Shown piece after piece: positions 1 through 5,025 of a stretch of 5,025 nucleotides of DNA (position 1 is its first letter; every line of letters begins with the position of its first letter). The notes under the pieces are model-generated. The model saw only the letters and a program-made list of their open reading frames with translations. It did no database searches and was not told where the DNA came from. The DNA is taken from NCBI GenBank assembly GCA_003228965.1, contig QIGP01000143.1:1-5025 (forward strand). Direction: 5' to 3'. This DNA is from Gammaproteobacteria bacterium. GTDB lineage: Bacteria > Pseudomonadota > Gammaproteobacteria > Steroidobacterales > SZUA-146. The position numbers were made by a program, and so were the translations under genes.

Positions 1-612
1 CACAGCGACAATCACAGGCGGCGTTGTATCAACAGGCGTGGGATCAGGCCGGGTAAGCACAGGTTCAGGGATTACTGCCGCAACGATTGGGTCGGTTGCA
101 GCCATGGTGCCTGGCACCGCGAACAATCCGTTAACAGCAGAAAGTTTCAAACGTGCAGAATCGTTGGCCCGGTCTTGTTCCAGTGCGCGATCGTAGGCCA
201 TGCCGGCCATGCGCGCGTAAAGGTCGCCCAGGTTTTCGTGGGCTGTCGAATAACTGGGGTGCGTTTGAATGGCAGCCAGCAACGCTTCACGTGACTTGTC
301 GAACTCTCCGCGCTCGGCGAACAGCACGGCCAGATTGTTCCACGGCTCCGGAAGTTCGGGATAATCCTGAGTTAAAGCGGCAAAGGTTTCGATGGCTTTG
401 TCGGCGTCTCCGGACTCGGCAAGAATAATGCCTTTGAGAAAGCGCAGCTCGGCATTGTTGGGCTTGTCGACCAGAAGTTTTTCAACTTCGGCGAGTGCCT
501 TGCCATTGCGCCCCTGTTCGTACATACGCTGCGCGTCTTCCAATGTTGCAGACACACTGACCATGCCAAACGATAAGGCCACGAAAATCAGACGGATACA
601 GACCTTCTTCAT
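1..612 (-). CDS. Exported tetratricopeptide-repeat (TPR) protein, C-terminus beyond the window
   Basis: The frame is open for 204 codons from the ATG at 612 down to position 1, so the gene is cut by the window edge. The start is well fixed: an in-frame stop (TAA) lies three codons upstream. The N-terminus is a typical Sec signal peptide: Lys2-Lys3, a hydrophobic stretch at about residues 8-20, and a likely signal peptidase I site after V20-S21-A22. The mature part has about four TPR-like units, at roughly residues 24-56, 56-90, 88-122 and 123-160. They show the alternating small and aromatic pattern, for example PWNNLAVLFAERGEFDKS and AHENLGDLYARM. From about residue 165 the chain becomes Pro/Thr/Asp/Val-rich (PEPVLTRPDPTPVDTTPP), which looks like a flexible linker to an unseen C-terminal part. 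TPR proteins are protein-interaction scaffolds; here a periplasmic or envelope role is inferred from the signal peptide. No strong Shine-Dalgarno is visible. The partner and exact function are unknown. Confidence 0.88.
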   Translation of the reverse strand, partial: MKKVCIRLIFVALSFGMVSVSATLEDAQRMYEQGRNGKALAEVEKLLVDKPNNAELRFLKGIILAESGDADKAIETFAALTQDYPELPEPWNNLAVLFAERGEFDKSREALLAAIQTHPSYSTAHENLGDLYARMAGMAYDRALEQDRANDSARLKLSAVNGLFAVPGTMAATDPIVAAVIPEPVLTRPDPTPVDTTPPVIVAV

Positions 613-677
613 GTATTTTTACACCACGCTCAGGAAATCGGAAAAGGCTAAATTTTGCAGGAGCCAAGCTTAGCAGG

Positions 678-707
678 AAATTACCCTTCATGGCATAATT
701 TTGACAA
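678..707 (-). promoter_or_regulatory. Candidate sigma-70 promoter for the TPR gene
   Basis: Read on the minus strand there is a TTGTCA box (707-702) and a TAATTT box (683-678) separated by 18 bases, about 66 bases upstream of the TPR start codon. The -35 box matches 5 of 6 consensus bases; the -10 box is weaker. The position and orientation fit the divergent gene, but such matches arise by chance in AT-rich stretches, so this is only a candidate. Confidence 0.35.
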
Positions 708-874
708 CAAACTTCAATAACTTCCACCGCTTAGGTTCACGTTTTGATACATCACCGTTGCTTAATGTCAGACGGTAATTCAATCACATAGCCCAGACAC
801 CGTGAATCTCCGCTCAACCACGGCCCAATGAGCGTTAATCTGACTCGCTTCGATTCCACCGTTCCAGGCGCTAA

Positions 875-958
875 AGGGCACCTCTAACTACTCGGGGATT
901 TACAGATTGAGATTCACGACGACATGGAGGTAAATTCCCGAGTAGTTGGTGGTGCCCT
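875..958 (+). repeat. Large imperfect inverted repeat (29-bp stem, 26-nt loop)
   Basis: Arm 875-903 pairs with arm 930-958: AGGGCACC with GGTGCCCT at the ends, AACTACTCGGG with CCCGAGTAGTT in the middle, and ATTTAC with GTAAAT near the loop. Of 29 positions, one is a mismatch (T883/T950) and two are G.T pairs (885/948 and 897/936). The loop is 904-929. As plus-strand RNA 28 of 29 positions pair, whereas minus-strand RNA would have two A.C mismatches in place of the wobbles. The stem ends 48 bases before the rhomboid start codon, so it would lie in that gene's 5' leader if transcription begins upstream. CTAAA occurs at both boundaries (871-875 and 957-961), which could be a target duplication of a miniature transposable element. 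There is no T-tract, and the place between divergent genes argues against a plain terminator. Confidence 0.85.
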
Positions 959-996
959 AAACCCGCTAAACTGAAACAGGCGAAACCCCACCATTC

Positions 997-1000
997 AGGA
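997..1000 (+). promoter_or_regulatory. Ribosome binding site of the rhomboid gene
   Basis: AGGA lies six bases before the ATG at 1007. It supports this start over the next in-frame ATG (1103), which would delete the first membrane segment. Confidence 0.65.
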
Positions 1001-1006
1001 TACGGG

Positions 1007-1567
1007 ATGACTCTTACATTTGGCCCTTTTCGACCCATCGTCACCTTGCTGGTGGCTGTATGGGTAATCCATCTGGTGAACCTACTCACCGGGGGGTTAC
1101 TCATGCCCTTGGGGCTGGAACCTAGAATACTTCGAGGACTGGACGGCGTACTGGCCGCACCCTTTTTGCATGCAAACTTTAGTCACCTGCTGTCCAATAC
1201 CGCGGGTTTAGCCGTTTTGGGGGTTTTGATCTGCTTGCAAAGTCGCCGCGCGTTTTGGCGTGTCACCGCTTGTATAATTCTTGTCGGAGGGGCGGCAACG
1301 TGGTTGCTCGCCCGCTCCGGCCTGCATGTGGGCGCAAGTGGACTGGTGTTCGGCTATTTCGGTTACCTGGTCATGCGCGGTTGGGTCGAGCGCACACCGG
1401 CTGCCGTTATGGTGGCGCTACTCGTAGCCATCACCTACAGCGGATTGCTTTACGGAATATTACCCAGCCAAAAGGGAATTTCCTGGGAAGGACACTTATG
1501 CGGCTTTCTAGCCGGAATGCTGGCCGCTCGCTGGCGCGTCCACCTCACTCCCGATAAGGCCGTTTAG
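1007..1567 (+). CDS. Small rhomboid-family intramembrane serine protease
   Basis: This 186-residue polytopic membrane protein has the rhomboid core. Rhomboids cleave transmembrane segments of client proteins within the inner membrane using a Ser-His dyad. The catalytic serine is Ser111 in GASG (109-112). The catalytic histidine is His163 in EGHLCGFLAG, where the GxxxG-like helix typical of the last segment is also seen. HANFSHLLSN (55-64) supplies His60 and Asn64, the equivalents of GlpG His150 and Asn154 that form the oxyanion site. Hydrophobic segments fall at about 10-33, 58-76, 83-101, 107-123, 131-152 and 162-174, matching the minimal six-helix bacterial form. There is no extra cytosolic or zinc-finger domain and no C-terminal seventh helix. 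All catalytic residues are present, so it should be active. The substrate cannot be told from the sequence. It is followed after 104 bases by the dehydrogenase gene on the same strand, with no functional link evident. Confidence 0.93.
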   Translation: MTLTFGPFRPIVTLLVAVWVIHLVNLLTGGLLMPLGLEPRILRGLDGVLAAPFLHANFSHLLSNTAGLAVLGVLICLQSRRAFWRVTACIILVGGAATWLLARSGLHVGASGLVFGYFGYLVMRGWVERTPAAVMVALLVAITYSGLLYGILPSQKGISWEGHLCGFLAGMLAARWRVHLTPDKAV

Positions 1568-1658
1568 CATTATAGTGTTACCGTTTCGCCTCCGCGTAAA
1601 GATGAAAAATGGGTCGGTATTCAGTAAGCTGTGCGACCGTCCGACAACAAGACCAAAC

Positions 1659-1663
1659 AGGTG
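1659..1663 (+). promoter_or_regulatory. Ribosome binding site deciding the dehydrogenase start
   Basis: AGGTG lies eight bases before the ATG at 1672, a normal spacing. The longer in-frame alternative at 1609 is preceded only by an A-rich stretch without a good Shine-Dalgarno, so this site favours the shorter protein. Confidence 0.55.
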
Positions 1664-1671
1664 TCAATGAC

Positions 1672-3450
1672 ATGGTTACCTACCGCCCGCCTTTAAAAGA
1701 CATGCAGTTTGTCCTTGATGAACTGGTCGACTTTGACTCGCTCCGAAGCGTTCCCAAGTTTAGCGAGCTAGACTCCGAGCTTATTGGCAGCCTGTTGGAG
1801 GAGGCTGGCAAACTGGCCGTCGAGGCGATTGCTCCGTGCTACGACGACGGCGACAAGGTGGGCGCTCAAATCAGCGACGGCGACGTTACTGCCGCTCCCG
1901 GATTTGGCGAAGCGTACAAGGCCTTTGTCGAAGGCGGTTGGCCCGGCATCTCATTCAACCCGGACTTTGGCGGTCAAGGCTTGCCCTCACTGCTGTCTTT
2001 TGCGGTAGATGAAATGTTGAACTCCGCCAATATGGCGCTTGCCGTGTGTCCTATGCTCACCCAGGCGGCAGTCGAATCGCTCGATCGTCACGGGGCTGAG
2101 TCGTTAAAAGCAACCTATCTTGCCAACATGATTAGCGGCGTATGGACAGGCGCCATGGATTTGACCGAGCCACAGGCTGGTTCTAATCTGGCGGCCATTC
2201 GCACTGTCGCCAAGCCAATCGACGATCATTTCTTGATTAGCGGCACCAAAATTTATATCAGCTGGGGCGACCACGCCATGGCTGAAAACATATTACACAT
2301 GGTACTGGCCCGCCTTCCGGACGCGCCCCCTGGAGTAAAAGGCATCTCGTTATTTCTTGTGCCCAAATACATGGTCAATGAAGACGGCTCTTTGGGTGCG
2401 CGTAACGATTTCCGGCCTGTCAGCATTGAACACAAAATGGGTATTCATGGCAGTCCTACCTGCGTGATGGAGTTTGGTGCCAACGATGGTGCCGTGGGTT
2501 ACTTGGTGGGTGAGCTTAATGAGGGGCTTAAATGCATGTTCACCATGATGAACAACGCACGGCTCAAAGTTGGCCTCGAAGGCCTCGGTATCGCCGAAAA
2601 AGCGTACCAGCATGCGCGTCGGTACGCGTTCGACCGTGTACAGGGTCGCCCCCCTGGCGGCACTGACAAATCGCCCATCGCAGGTCACCCCGATGTTCGT
2701 CGCATGTTAATGCTGCAAAAATCGGTGAGCGAAGCGATGCGTGTGATGTGTTACACCGCCGGTGCAGACAGTGACCGTGCCGAACACTTGTCCGACGAAG
2801 ACGCCCGCGCCGCGTACGATTCGCGCGTGGCTCTGATGGTGCCCATGGTCAAAGCGTGGTGTACAGAACTGTGTCAGGAAATGGCCTCCGTAGGCGTACA
2901 AATTCATGGTGGTATGGGCTATGTCGAAGAAACCGGCGCTGCACCGATTTATCGCGACGCACGCATAACGACCATTTACGAGGGAACCACAGGCATTCAG
3001 GCCCAGGACCTGGCCGGCCGCAAAATCATTCGTGACAGCGGGAAATCGGTTTTTGCCCTGTGTGACGACATAAAAGTTACCGTGGTGGCGCTTACCAAAG
3101 CAGGCATGAGCACTCAGGCACACCAACTTGGCCAGGGGCTTGAGTCTATGAAAACGTCCGTAAACTGGCTCCTTGAACACTACGCCAACGACCAGTTTGC
3201 ACCTAACGCTGTAGGTTACAACCTGCTGATGGCCTGCAGCACCGTGGTTGCGGCCTGGGGCATGGCAAGGTCACTGCTAGCCGCCAAAGCGCGGCTGGAC
3301 AGTGGCGACACAGACACCCGGTTTCTCAGCGCAAAACTGACTACGGCAAGCTTCTTCATGGACAACGTACTTCCTCGAGCGGGAGCTTTTGCCCAAGCGG
3401 TAACCGCGGGCTCCGACAACATTATGGGGCTGAGTGACGCTCAGTTCTAA
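1672..3450 (+). CDS. Long-form acyl-CoA dehydrogenase (FadE/DmdC-type, about 592 residues)
   Basis: This is an FAD enzyme that catalyses alpha,beta-dehydrogenation of an acyl-CoA, the first step of a beta-oxidation-type cycle, with electrons passed to ETF. Numbered from the ATG at 1672, residues 2-34 resemble the short N-terminal domain of this subgroup (YRPPLKDMQFVLDEL). The helical, beta and helical ACAD core spans about 40-450. A C-terminal helical extension runs from about 465 to 590, typical of the approximately 600-residue forms. Motifs seen are DLTEPQAGSNL (163-173), EHKMGIHGSPTCVM (253-266), QIHGGMGYVEE (410-420) and RITTIYEGTTGIQAQDLAGR (431-450). Glu437 in IYEGT is the expected catalytic base. 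Asn172 replaces the Asp common in TEPQxGSD. The frame can be extended to an ATG at 1609, adding 21 residues unlike the family, so 1672 is preferred. This subgroup includes medium- or long-chain FadE proteins and 3-methylmercaptopropionyl-CoA dehydrogenase (DmdC). Sequence alone does not settle the substrate, and no dmd or fad partners are in view. TATAGT at 1571-1576 could be a -10 box, but no -35 box accompanies it. Confidence 0.93.
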   Translation: MVTYRPPLKDMQFVLDELVDFDSLRSVPKFSELDSELIGSLLEEAGKLAVEAIAPCYDDGDKVGAQISDGDVTAAPGFGEAYKAFVEGGWPGISFNPDFGGQGLPSLLSFAVDEMLNSANMALAVCPMLTQAAVESLDRHGAESLKATYLANMISGVWTGAMDLTEPQAGSNLAAIRTVAKPIDDHFLISGTKIYISWGDHAMAENILHMVLARLPDAPPGVKGISLFLVPKYMVNEDGSLGARNDFRPVSIEHKMGIHGSPTCVMEFGANDGAVGYLVGELNEGLKCMFTMMNNARLKVGLEGLGIAEKAYQHARRYAFDRVQGRPPGGTDKSPIAGHPDVRRMLMLQKSVSEAMRVMCYTAGADSDRAEHLSDEDARAAYDSRVALMVPMVKAWCTELCQEMASVGVQIHGGMGYVEETGAAPIYRDARITTIYEGTTGIQAQDLAGRKIIRDSGKSVFALCDDIKVTVVALTKAGMSTQAHQLGQGLESMKTSVNWLLEHYANDQFAPNAVGYNLLMACSTVVAAWGMARSLLAAKARLDSGDTDTRFLSAKLTTASFFMDNVLPRAGAFAQAVTAGSDNIMGLSDAQF

Positions 3451-3478
3451 AGGCGACACACTCAACTGTTGCTCTTGG

Positions 3479-3544
3479 GCTACAAACTATCTGCAGGCTT
3501 CGCTGCTACAAACGAGCTGCAGGAGCCGGTAGCTCAGGCTACAT
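3479..3544. repeat. REP-like intergenic repeats (two 19-base copies)
   Basis: GCTACAAAC.A.CTGCAGG occurs at 3479-3497 and again at 3505-3523, with 17 of 19 bases identical and a 26-base period. A partial third unit starts with GCTACA at 3538. The copies are joined by small palindromes: GCAG/CTGC around GCTTCG (3492-3505), and GAGC/GCTC (3523-3535) or the overlapping alternative AGCC/GGCT (3524-3540). The motif CTGCAGGAGCCGG recalls the TGTAGGAGCGGGC-type REP sequences of Pseudomonas and relatives, a resemblance by eye only. It sits between the dehydrogenase stop codon and the bicupin start, the usual place for REP elements. No T-tract makes it a standard terminator. Confidence 0.55.
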
Positions 3545-3572
3545 TGAATGCACGTCGTAGCGGCAACTGGGC

Positions 3573-3583
3573 GAGGTAACCTC
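3573..3583 (+). promoter_or_regulatory. Shine-Dalgarno of the bicupin gene inside a palindrome
   Basis: GAGGT at 3573-3577 is a strong Shine-Dalgarno eight bases before the ATG at 3586, and it supports that start. It forms the left half of the perfect palindrome GAGGT-A-ACCTC, ending two bases before the ATG. The one-base centre is too short for an RNA hairpin, so if functional it would more likely be a DNA operator half or an antisense target. Confidence 0.6.
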
Positions 3584-3585
3584 CC

Positions 3586-4233
3586 ATGATGCATAGCTCG
3601 AAAATAACCAGTCTTTTAGACGACACCACGCGCGACGCGTTTGAATGTGTTGTTGAGGTGGGCGTGCGTGAGTGGCCAGCCAGTAGCCTCCACGTTACGG
3701 CCGACGATGGGCTGGTACATTTGTTTTATGTCCTCGATGGCATTCTGGCGTGCAAGCTCAGTACGCACCTGATCCGCGTTTTACCTCGTGAAGTGCTGCG
3801 TATTGGAAGCTCCGACGAGCGCGTACTAGAAAACCCGTCACGCTCCGATACCACCACGGCCATTCAACTGTCGTTAGTGCCAGAAGACGGCACGTCTCTA
3901 TCAACGAGACACCACTACTTTTCAGACGACGAGAAAGACAATAAACTTTGTCGAGTTGCAGCGTTTGAACGAGACGGAAGAACGCTGTCAACAAAAGCAC
4001 CGGTTGATATTTGTCTGACTACATTGGGTCGCTACGATACGTTGCTGCTCGATCGCAACATCCGACAACCCATGCTGGTCCTGTGCGCGCGTGGTAAGGC
4101 TACTGTGAACACAGTTACTGTCAGCGCAGGAGATGCCGCCATGTCTATCGAGACCGATACGGCCACAATAGTGGGCTTGCGCCCGTGTACTATTTTGACC
4201 ATCCGCGGACAAAACACGCCGCCACGCCCTTGA
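3586..4233 (+). CDS. Divergent pirin-like (YhhW-type) bicupin protein
   Basis: This 215-residue cytosolic protein has no signal peptide or membrane segment. Its pattern follows pirin/YhhW bicupins. An N-terminal cupin-like half is seen at about 20-98, where LVHLFYVLDG aligns with the family's FETVTYVLEG. Next comes the linker IQLSLVPEDG (93-102) and the family-like TRHHYFSDDEK (107-117). The C-terminal cupin covers about 120-206, with LVLCARGKATVN (164-175) and VSAGDAA (179-185). Pirins are Fe-binding proteins, some with quercetin 2,3-dioxygenase activity and others acting as regulators. Here the HPHRG-type metal motif and the later His..Glu pair of the first cupin are not recognisable: only His36, His45 and His61 lie in that half. 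The protein is also somewhat shorter than the usual 230 residues or so, so metal binding and dioxygenase activity are doubtful. Two tandem ATGs (3586 and 3589) are possible starts; the Shine-Dalgarno fits the first. No functional link to its neighbours is evident. The family call is by recalled pattern and a cupin of another family cannot be excluded. Confidence 0.72.
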   Translation: MMHSSKITSLLDDTTRDAFECVVEVGVREWPASSLHVTADDGLVHLFYVLDGILACKLSTHLIRVLPREVLRIGSSDERVLENPSRSDTTTAIQLSLVPEDGTSLSTRHHYFSDDEKDNKLCRVAAFERDGRTLSTKAPVDICLTTLGRYDTLLLDRNIRQPMLVLCARGKATVNTVTVSAGDAAMSIETDTATIVGLRPCTILTIRGQNTPPRP

Positions 4234-4278
4234 AGGGCCTAAGGGCGCCGTCTGGCTAGCCTTATAGTCCGCAATACG

Positions 4279-4306
4279 TTGTACAATGTGAGTACATTGC
4301 ACAATG
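4279..4306. promoter_or_regulatory. Palindromic half-site array, probable operator upstream of the DUF2333 gene
   Basis: TTGTACAATGT (4279-4289) and ACATTGCACAA (4294-4304) form an inverted repeat with 10 of 11 positions matching across a four-base centre. The core CAATGT-GAGT-ACATTG (4284-4299) is perfect. A third half-site, CAATG at 4302-4306, makes a second palindrome CATTG-CA-CAATG (4295-4306) and a direct repeat TGTACAATG/TGCACAATG offset by 18 bases. The array begins 46 bases after the bicupin stop codon and ends 75 bases before the DUF2333 start, which suits a transcription-factor site. TACAAT at 4282-4287 resembles a -10 box, but no clear -35 box precedes it. The regulator is not identified. 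Confidence 0.5.
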
Positions 4307-4310
4307 CTAT

Positions 4311-4368
4311 CCTATGGAGTGTGAGCGCGAGTAGCCCCACACCGCATAGGCACCCCACTACTTTTTTT
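4311..4368 (+). terminator. Hairpin followed by a T-tract: weak terminator or leader structure
   Basis: CCTATG (4311-4316) pairs with CATAGG (4345-4350). Inside this, beyond a 2x2 internal loop, GTGTG (4319-4323) pairs with CACAC (4338-4342). A run of seven T occurs at 4362-4368, but 11 bases separate it from the stem, unlike a canonical intrinsic terminator. It could end bicupin transcription, or it could be a structure in the 5' leader of the DUF2333 gene, whose start is 13 bases after the T-tract. Confidence 0.33.
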
Positions 4369-4381
4369 AGGCTGAACCAGC

Positions 4382-5025
4382 ATGGAAAACACCGAATCCA
4401 AACTCGCAGGTTTTGTTGCAAGCGTCATGGACCTTTTTGCTCGCCGGCCCGAAACCGGTCGCGTCGGCAACTGGATGCGACGCGGCGGTGTCGTGTTTCT
4501 GATCCTTCTGATCATCATGAGCATTCTTGCGTTCTACTGGTCTCGAGAACCCAAAGTGTTTTGGGTCAATTCACAATCTACCACCGACGGTAATAGTGTC
4601 ACGGGGTACGCAACAGCTGATGCTCTGGCGCAGGTACTGAATACGCTGCTCGACAAACCGGGCGGATATTTGCTTAACGACATCATGCCGCCGAGCGTCT
4701 TTCTCGACAATATTCCCAATTTCGAATACGGCGCCGTCATTCAGGCTCGGGACCTGATCAAAGCAATGCGCAACGACTACGGCCGCTCACAATCGCAATC
4801 ACTTGAAGACCCTGACCTTGCCGGCGCAGAACCTAAACTTCAATATCAGGCTGACAAGTGGATCTTGCCTTCCGCCGAAAGCGGACTGCGCGCAGGGATC
4901 AAACTTATCGAGTCCTACCGCGAGCGCATTTCAGACTCTAACGCTCAAGACGCCCAGTTTTTTGCGCGCGCCGACAACCTTAGAGAGTGGCTGATTGTGG
5001 TCGAAAAACGCCTGGGCGGTATGTC
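4382..5025 (+). CDS. DUF2333 family membrane-anchored protein, 3' end beyond the window
   Basis: From the ATG at 4382 the frame stays open to the right edge, giving 214 complete codons of a family usually somewhat over 300 residues long. One membrane segment lies at about residues 35-53 (VVFLILLIIMSILAFYW), after a basic cytosolic stretch (RRPETGRVGNWMRR). This predicts a single-pass inner-membrane protein with the bulk in the periplasm. Family-typical stretches are KPGGYLLNDIMPPSVFLDN (92-110), ALIKAMRND-like DLIKAMRNDYGRSQSQS (124-140), EDPDLAGAEPK (142-152), KWILPSAESGLRAGIK (159-174) and DAQFFARADNLREWL (190-204). DUF2333 is a conserved gammaproteobacterial family without an established function. 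The ribosome binding site is weak, with AGG at 4369-4371 ten bases from the start. The upstream palindromes and hairpin suggest its own promoter and control, separate from the bicupin gene. Confidence 0.92.
   Translation, partial: MENTESKLAGFVASVMDLFARRPETGRVGNWMRRGGVVFLILLIIMSILAFYWSREPKVFWVNSQSTTDGNSVTGYATADALAQVLNTLLDKPGGYLLNDIMPPSVFLDNIPNFEYGAVIQARDLIKAMRNDYGRSQSQSLEDPDLAGAEPKLQYQADKWILPSAESGLRAGIKLIESYRERISDSNAQDAQFFARADNLREWLIVVEKRLGGM

Larger units (their letters stand above)
613..1006. other. Divergent intergenic region between the TPR and rhomboid genes
   Basis: This stretch of 394 bases has no believable coding region: the open frames crossing it are short and mostly lie antisense to the flanking genes. 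It holds the candidate TPR promoter at 678-707, a site at 801-810 that is the exact reverse complement of 909-918, and the large inverted repeat at 875-958. The rhomboid ribosome binding site is at its right end. I looked for tRNA-like arms and found none; the T-loop-like TTCGATTCC at 852 has no matching stem. No convincing sigma-70 promoter for the rhomboid gene was recognised. Confidence 0.7.

Noticed and set aside
701..706. Perfect plus-strand TTGACA that could be a -35 box for the rhomboid gene
   Set aside because: No acceptable -10 box is found 16-18 bases downstream, where the sequence is around TTCCACCGC.
482..727. 81-codon minus-strand open frame overlapping the TPR gene start
   Set aside because: It is a different frame over the signal-peptide region of a well-supported TPR gene, with no family-like pattern of its own.
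846..870. T-loop-like TTCGATTCC suggesting a tRNA
   Set aside because: The flanking bases do not form a T-stem and no acceptor or anticodon arm can be built upstream.
871..1104. 77-codon minus-strand open frame across the inverted repeat and the rhomboid 5' end
   Set aside because: It is antisense to the rhomboid coding start and to the palindrome, with no recognisable protein pattern.
2707..3180. 157-codon minus-strand open frame inside the dehydrogenase gene
   Set aside because: It is the antisense shadow of a strongly conserved ACAD coding region.
3430..3450. CTGAG/CTCAG hairpin at the end of the dehydrogenase gene as a terminator
   Set aside because: The stem is only five base pairs, lies within the coding sequence and has no T-run after it.
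4226..4264. GCCCTT-G-AAGGGC palindrome over the bicupin stop codon, with TAAGG/CCTTA nearby, as a terminator
   Set aside because: The first has a one-base centre, the second only a five-base stem, and neither is followed by a T-tract.
4803..4994. 63-codon plus-strand open frame near the right edge
   Set aside because: It is an out-of-frame shadow of the DUF2333 gene, whose own frame carries the family motifs.

Overview
The window looks like part of a gammaproteobacterial chromosome, probably a marine or environmental free-living species. The evidence is the gene content: a DUF2333 membrane protein (a family I know mainly from Gammaproteobacteria), a long-form FadE/DmdC-type acyl-CoA dehydrogenase, a small rhomboid protease and a pirin-like bicupin. 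Base composition looks moderate and even across the genes. I cannot place it more finely without a search. No transposase, phage gene, CRISPR array, tRNA or rRNA was seen.

Layout: positions 612 to 1 (minus strand) hold the first 204 codons of an exported TPR protein that runs off the left edge. A 394-base divergent intergenic region (613-1006) follows. It contains a striking 29-bp imperfect inverted repeat (875-958) just before a small rhomboid intramembrane protease gene (1007-1567, plus). Next on the plus strand is an acyl-CoA dehydrogenase (start preferred at 1672, end 3450), then a 135-base gap with REP-like repeated sequence. A divergent pirin-like bicupin gene follows (3586-4233), then a 148-base regulatory-looking gap with an array of CAATG/CATTG half-sites and a hairpin plus T-tract. 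The last gene is the 5' part of a DUF2333 gene (4382 to the right edge).

The genes do not form an obvious single pathway. The TPR protein, the rhomboid and the DUF2333 protein are envelope-associated; the dehydrogenase is a fatty acyl or sulfur-acyl-CoA oxidation enzyme; the bicupin has no assigned role. Gaps of about 104 to 148 bases with their own repeats or palindromes suggest that most genes are transcribed separately or with internal control.

The most interesting material is non-coding. The 875-958 hairpin keeps its pairing better as plus-strand RNA, because both G.U wobbles occur only on that strand, and its loop carries a 10-base perfect complement to an upstream site. The other items worth attention are the half-site array before the DUF2333 gene and the loss of the canonical metal-binding motif in the pirin-like protein. 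I did not find a convincing new multi-gene system.
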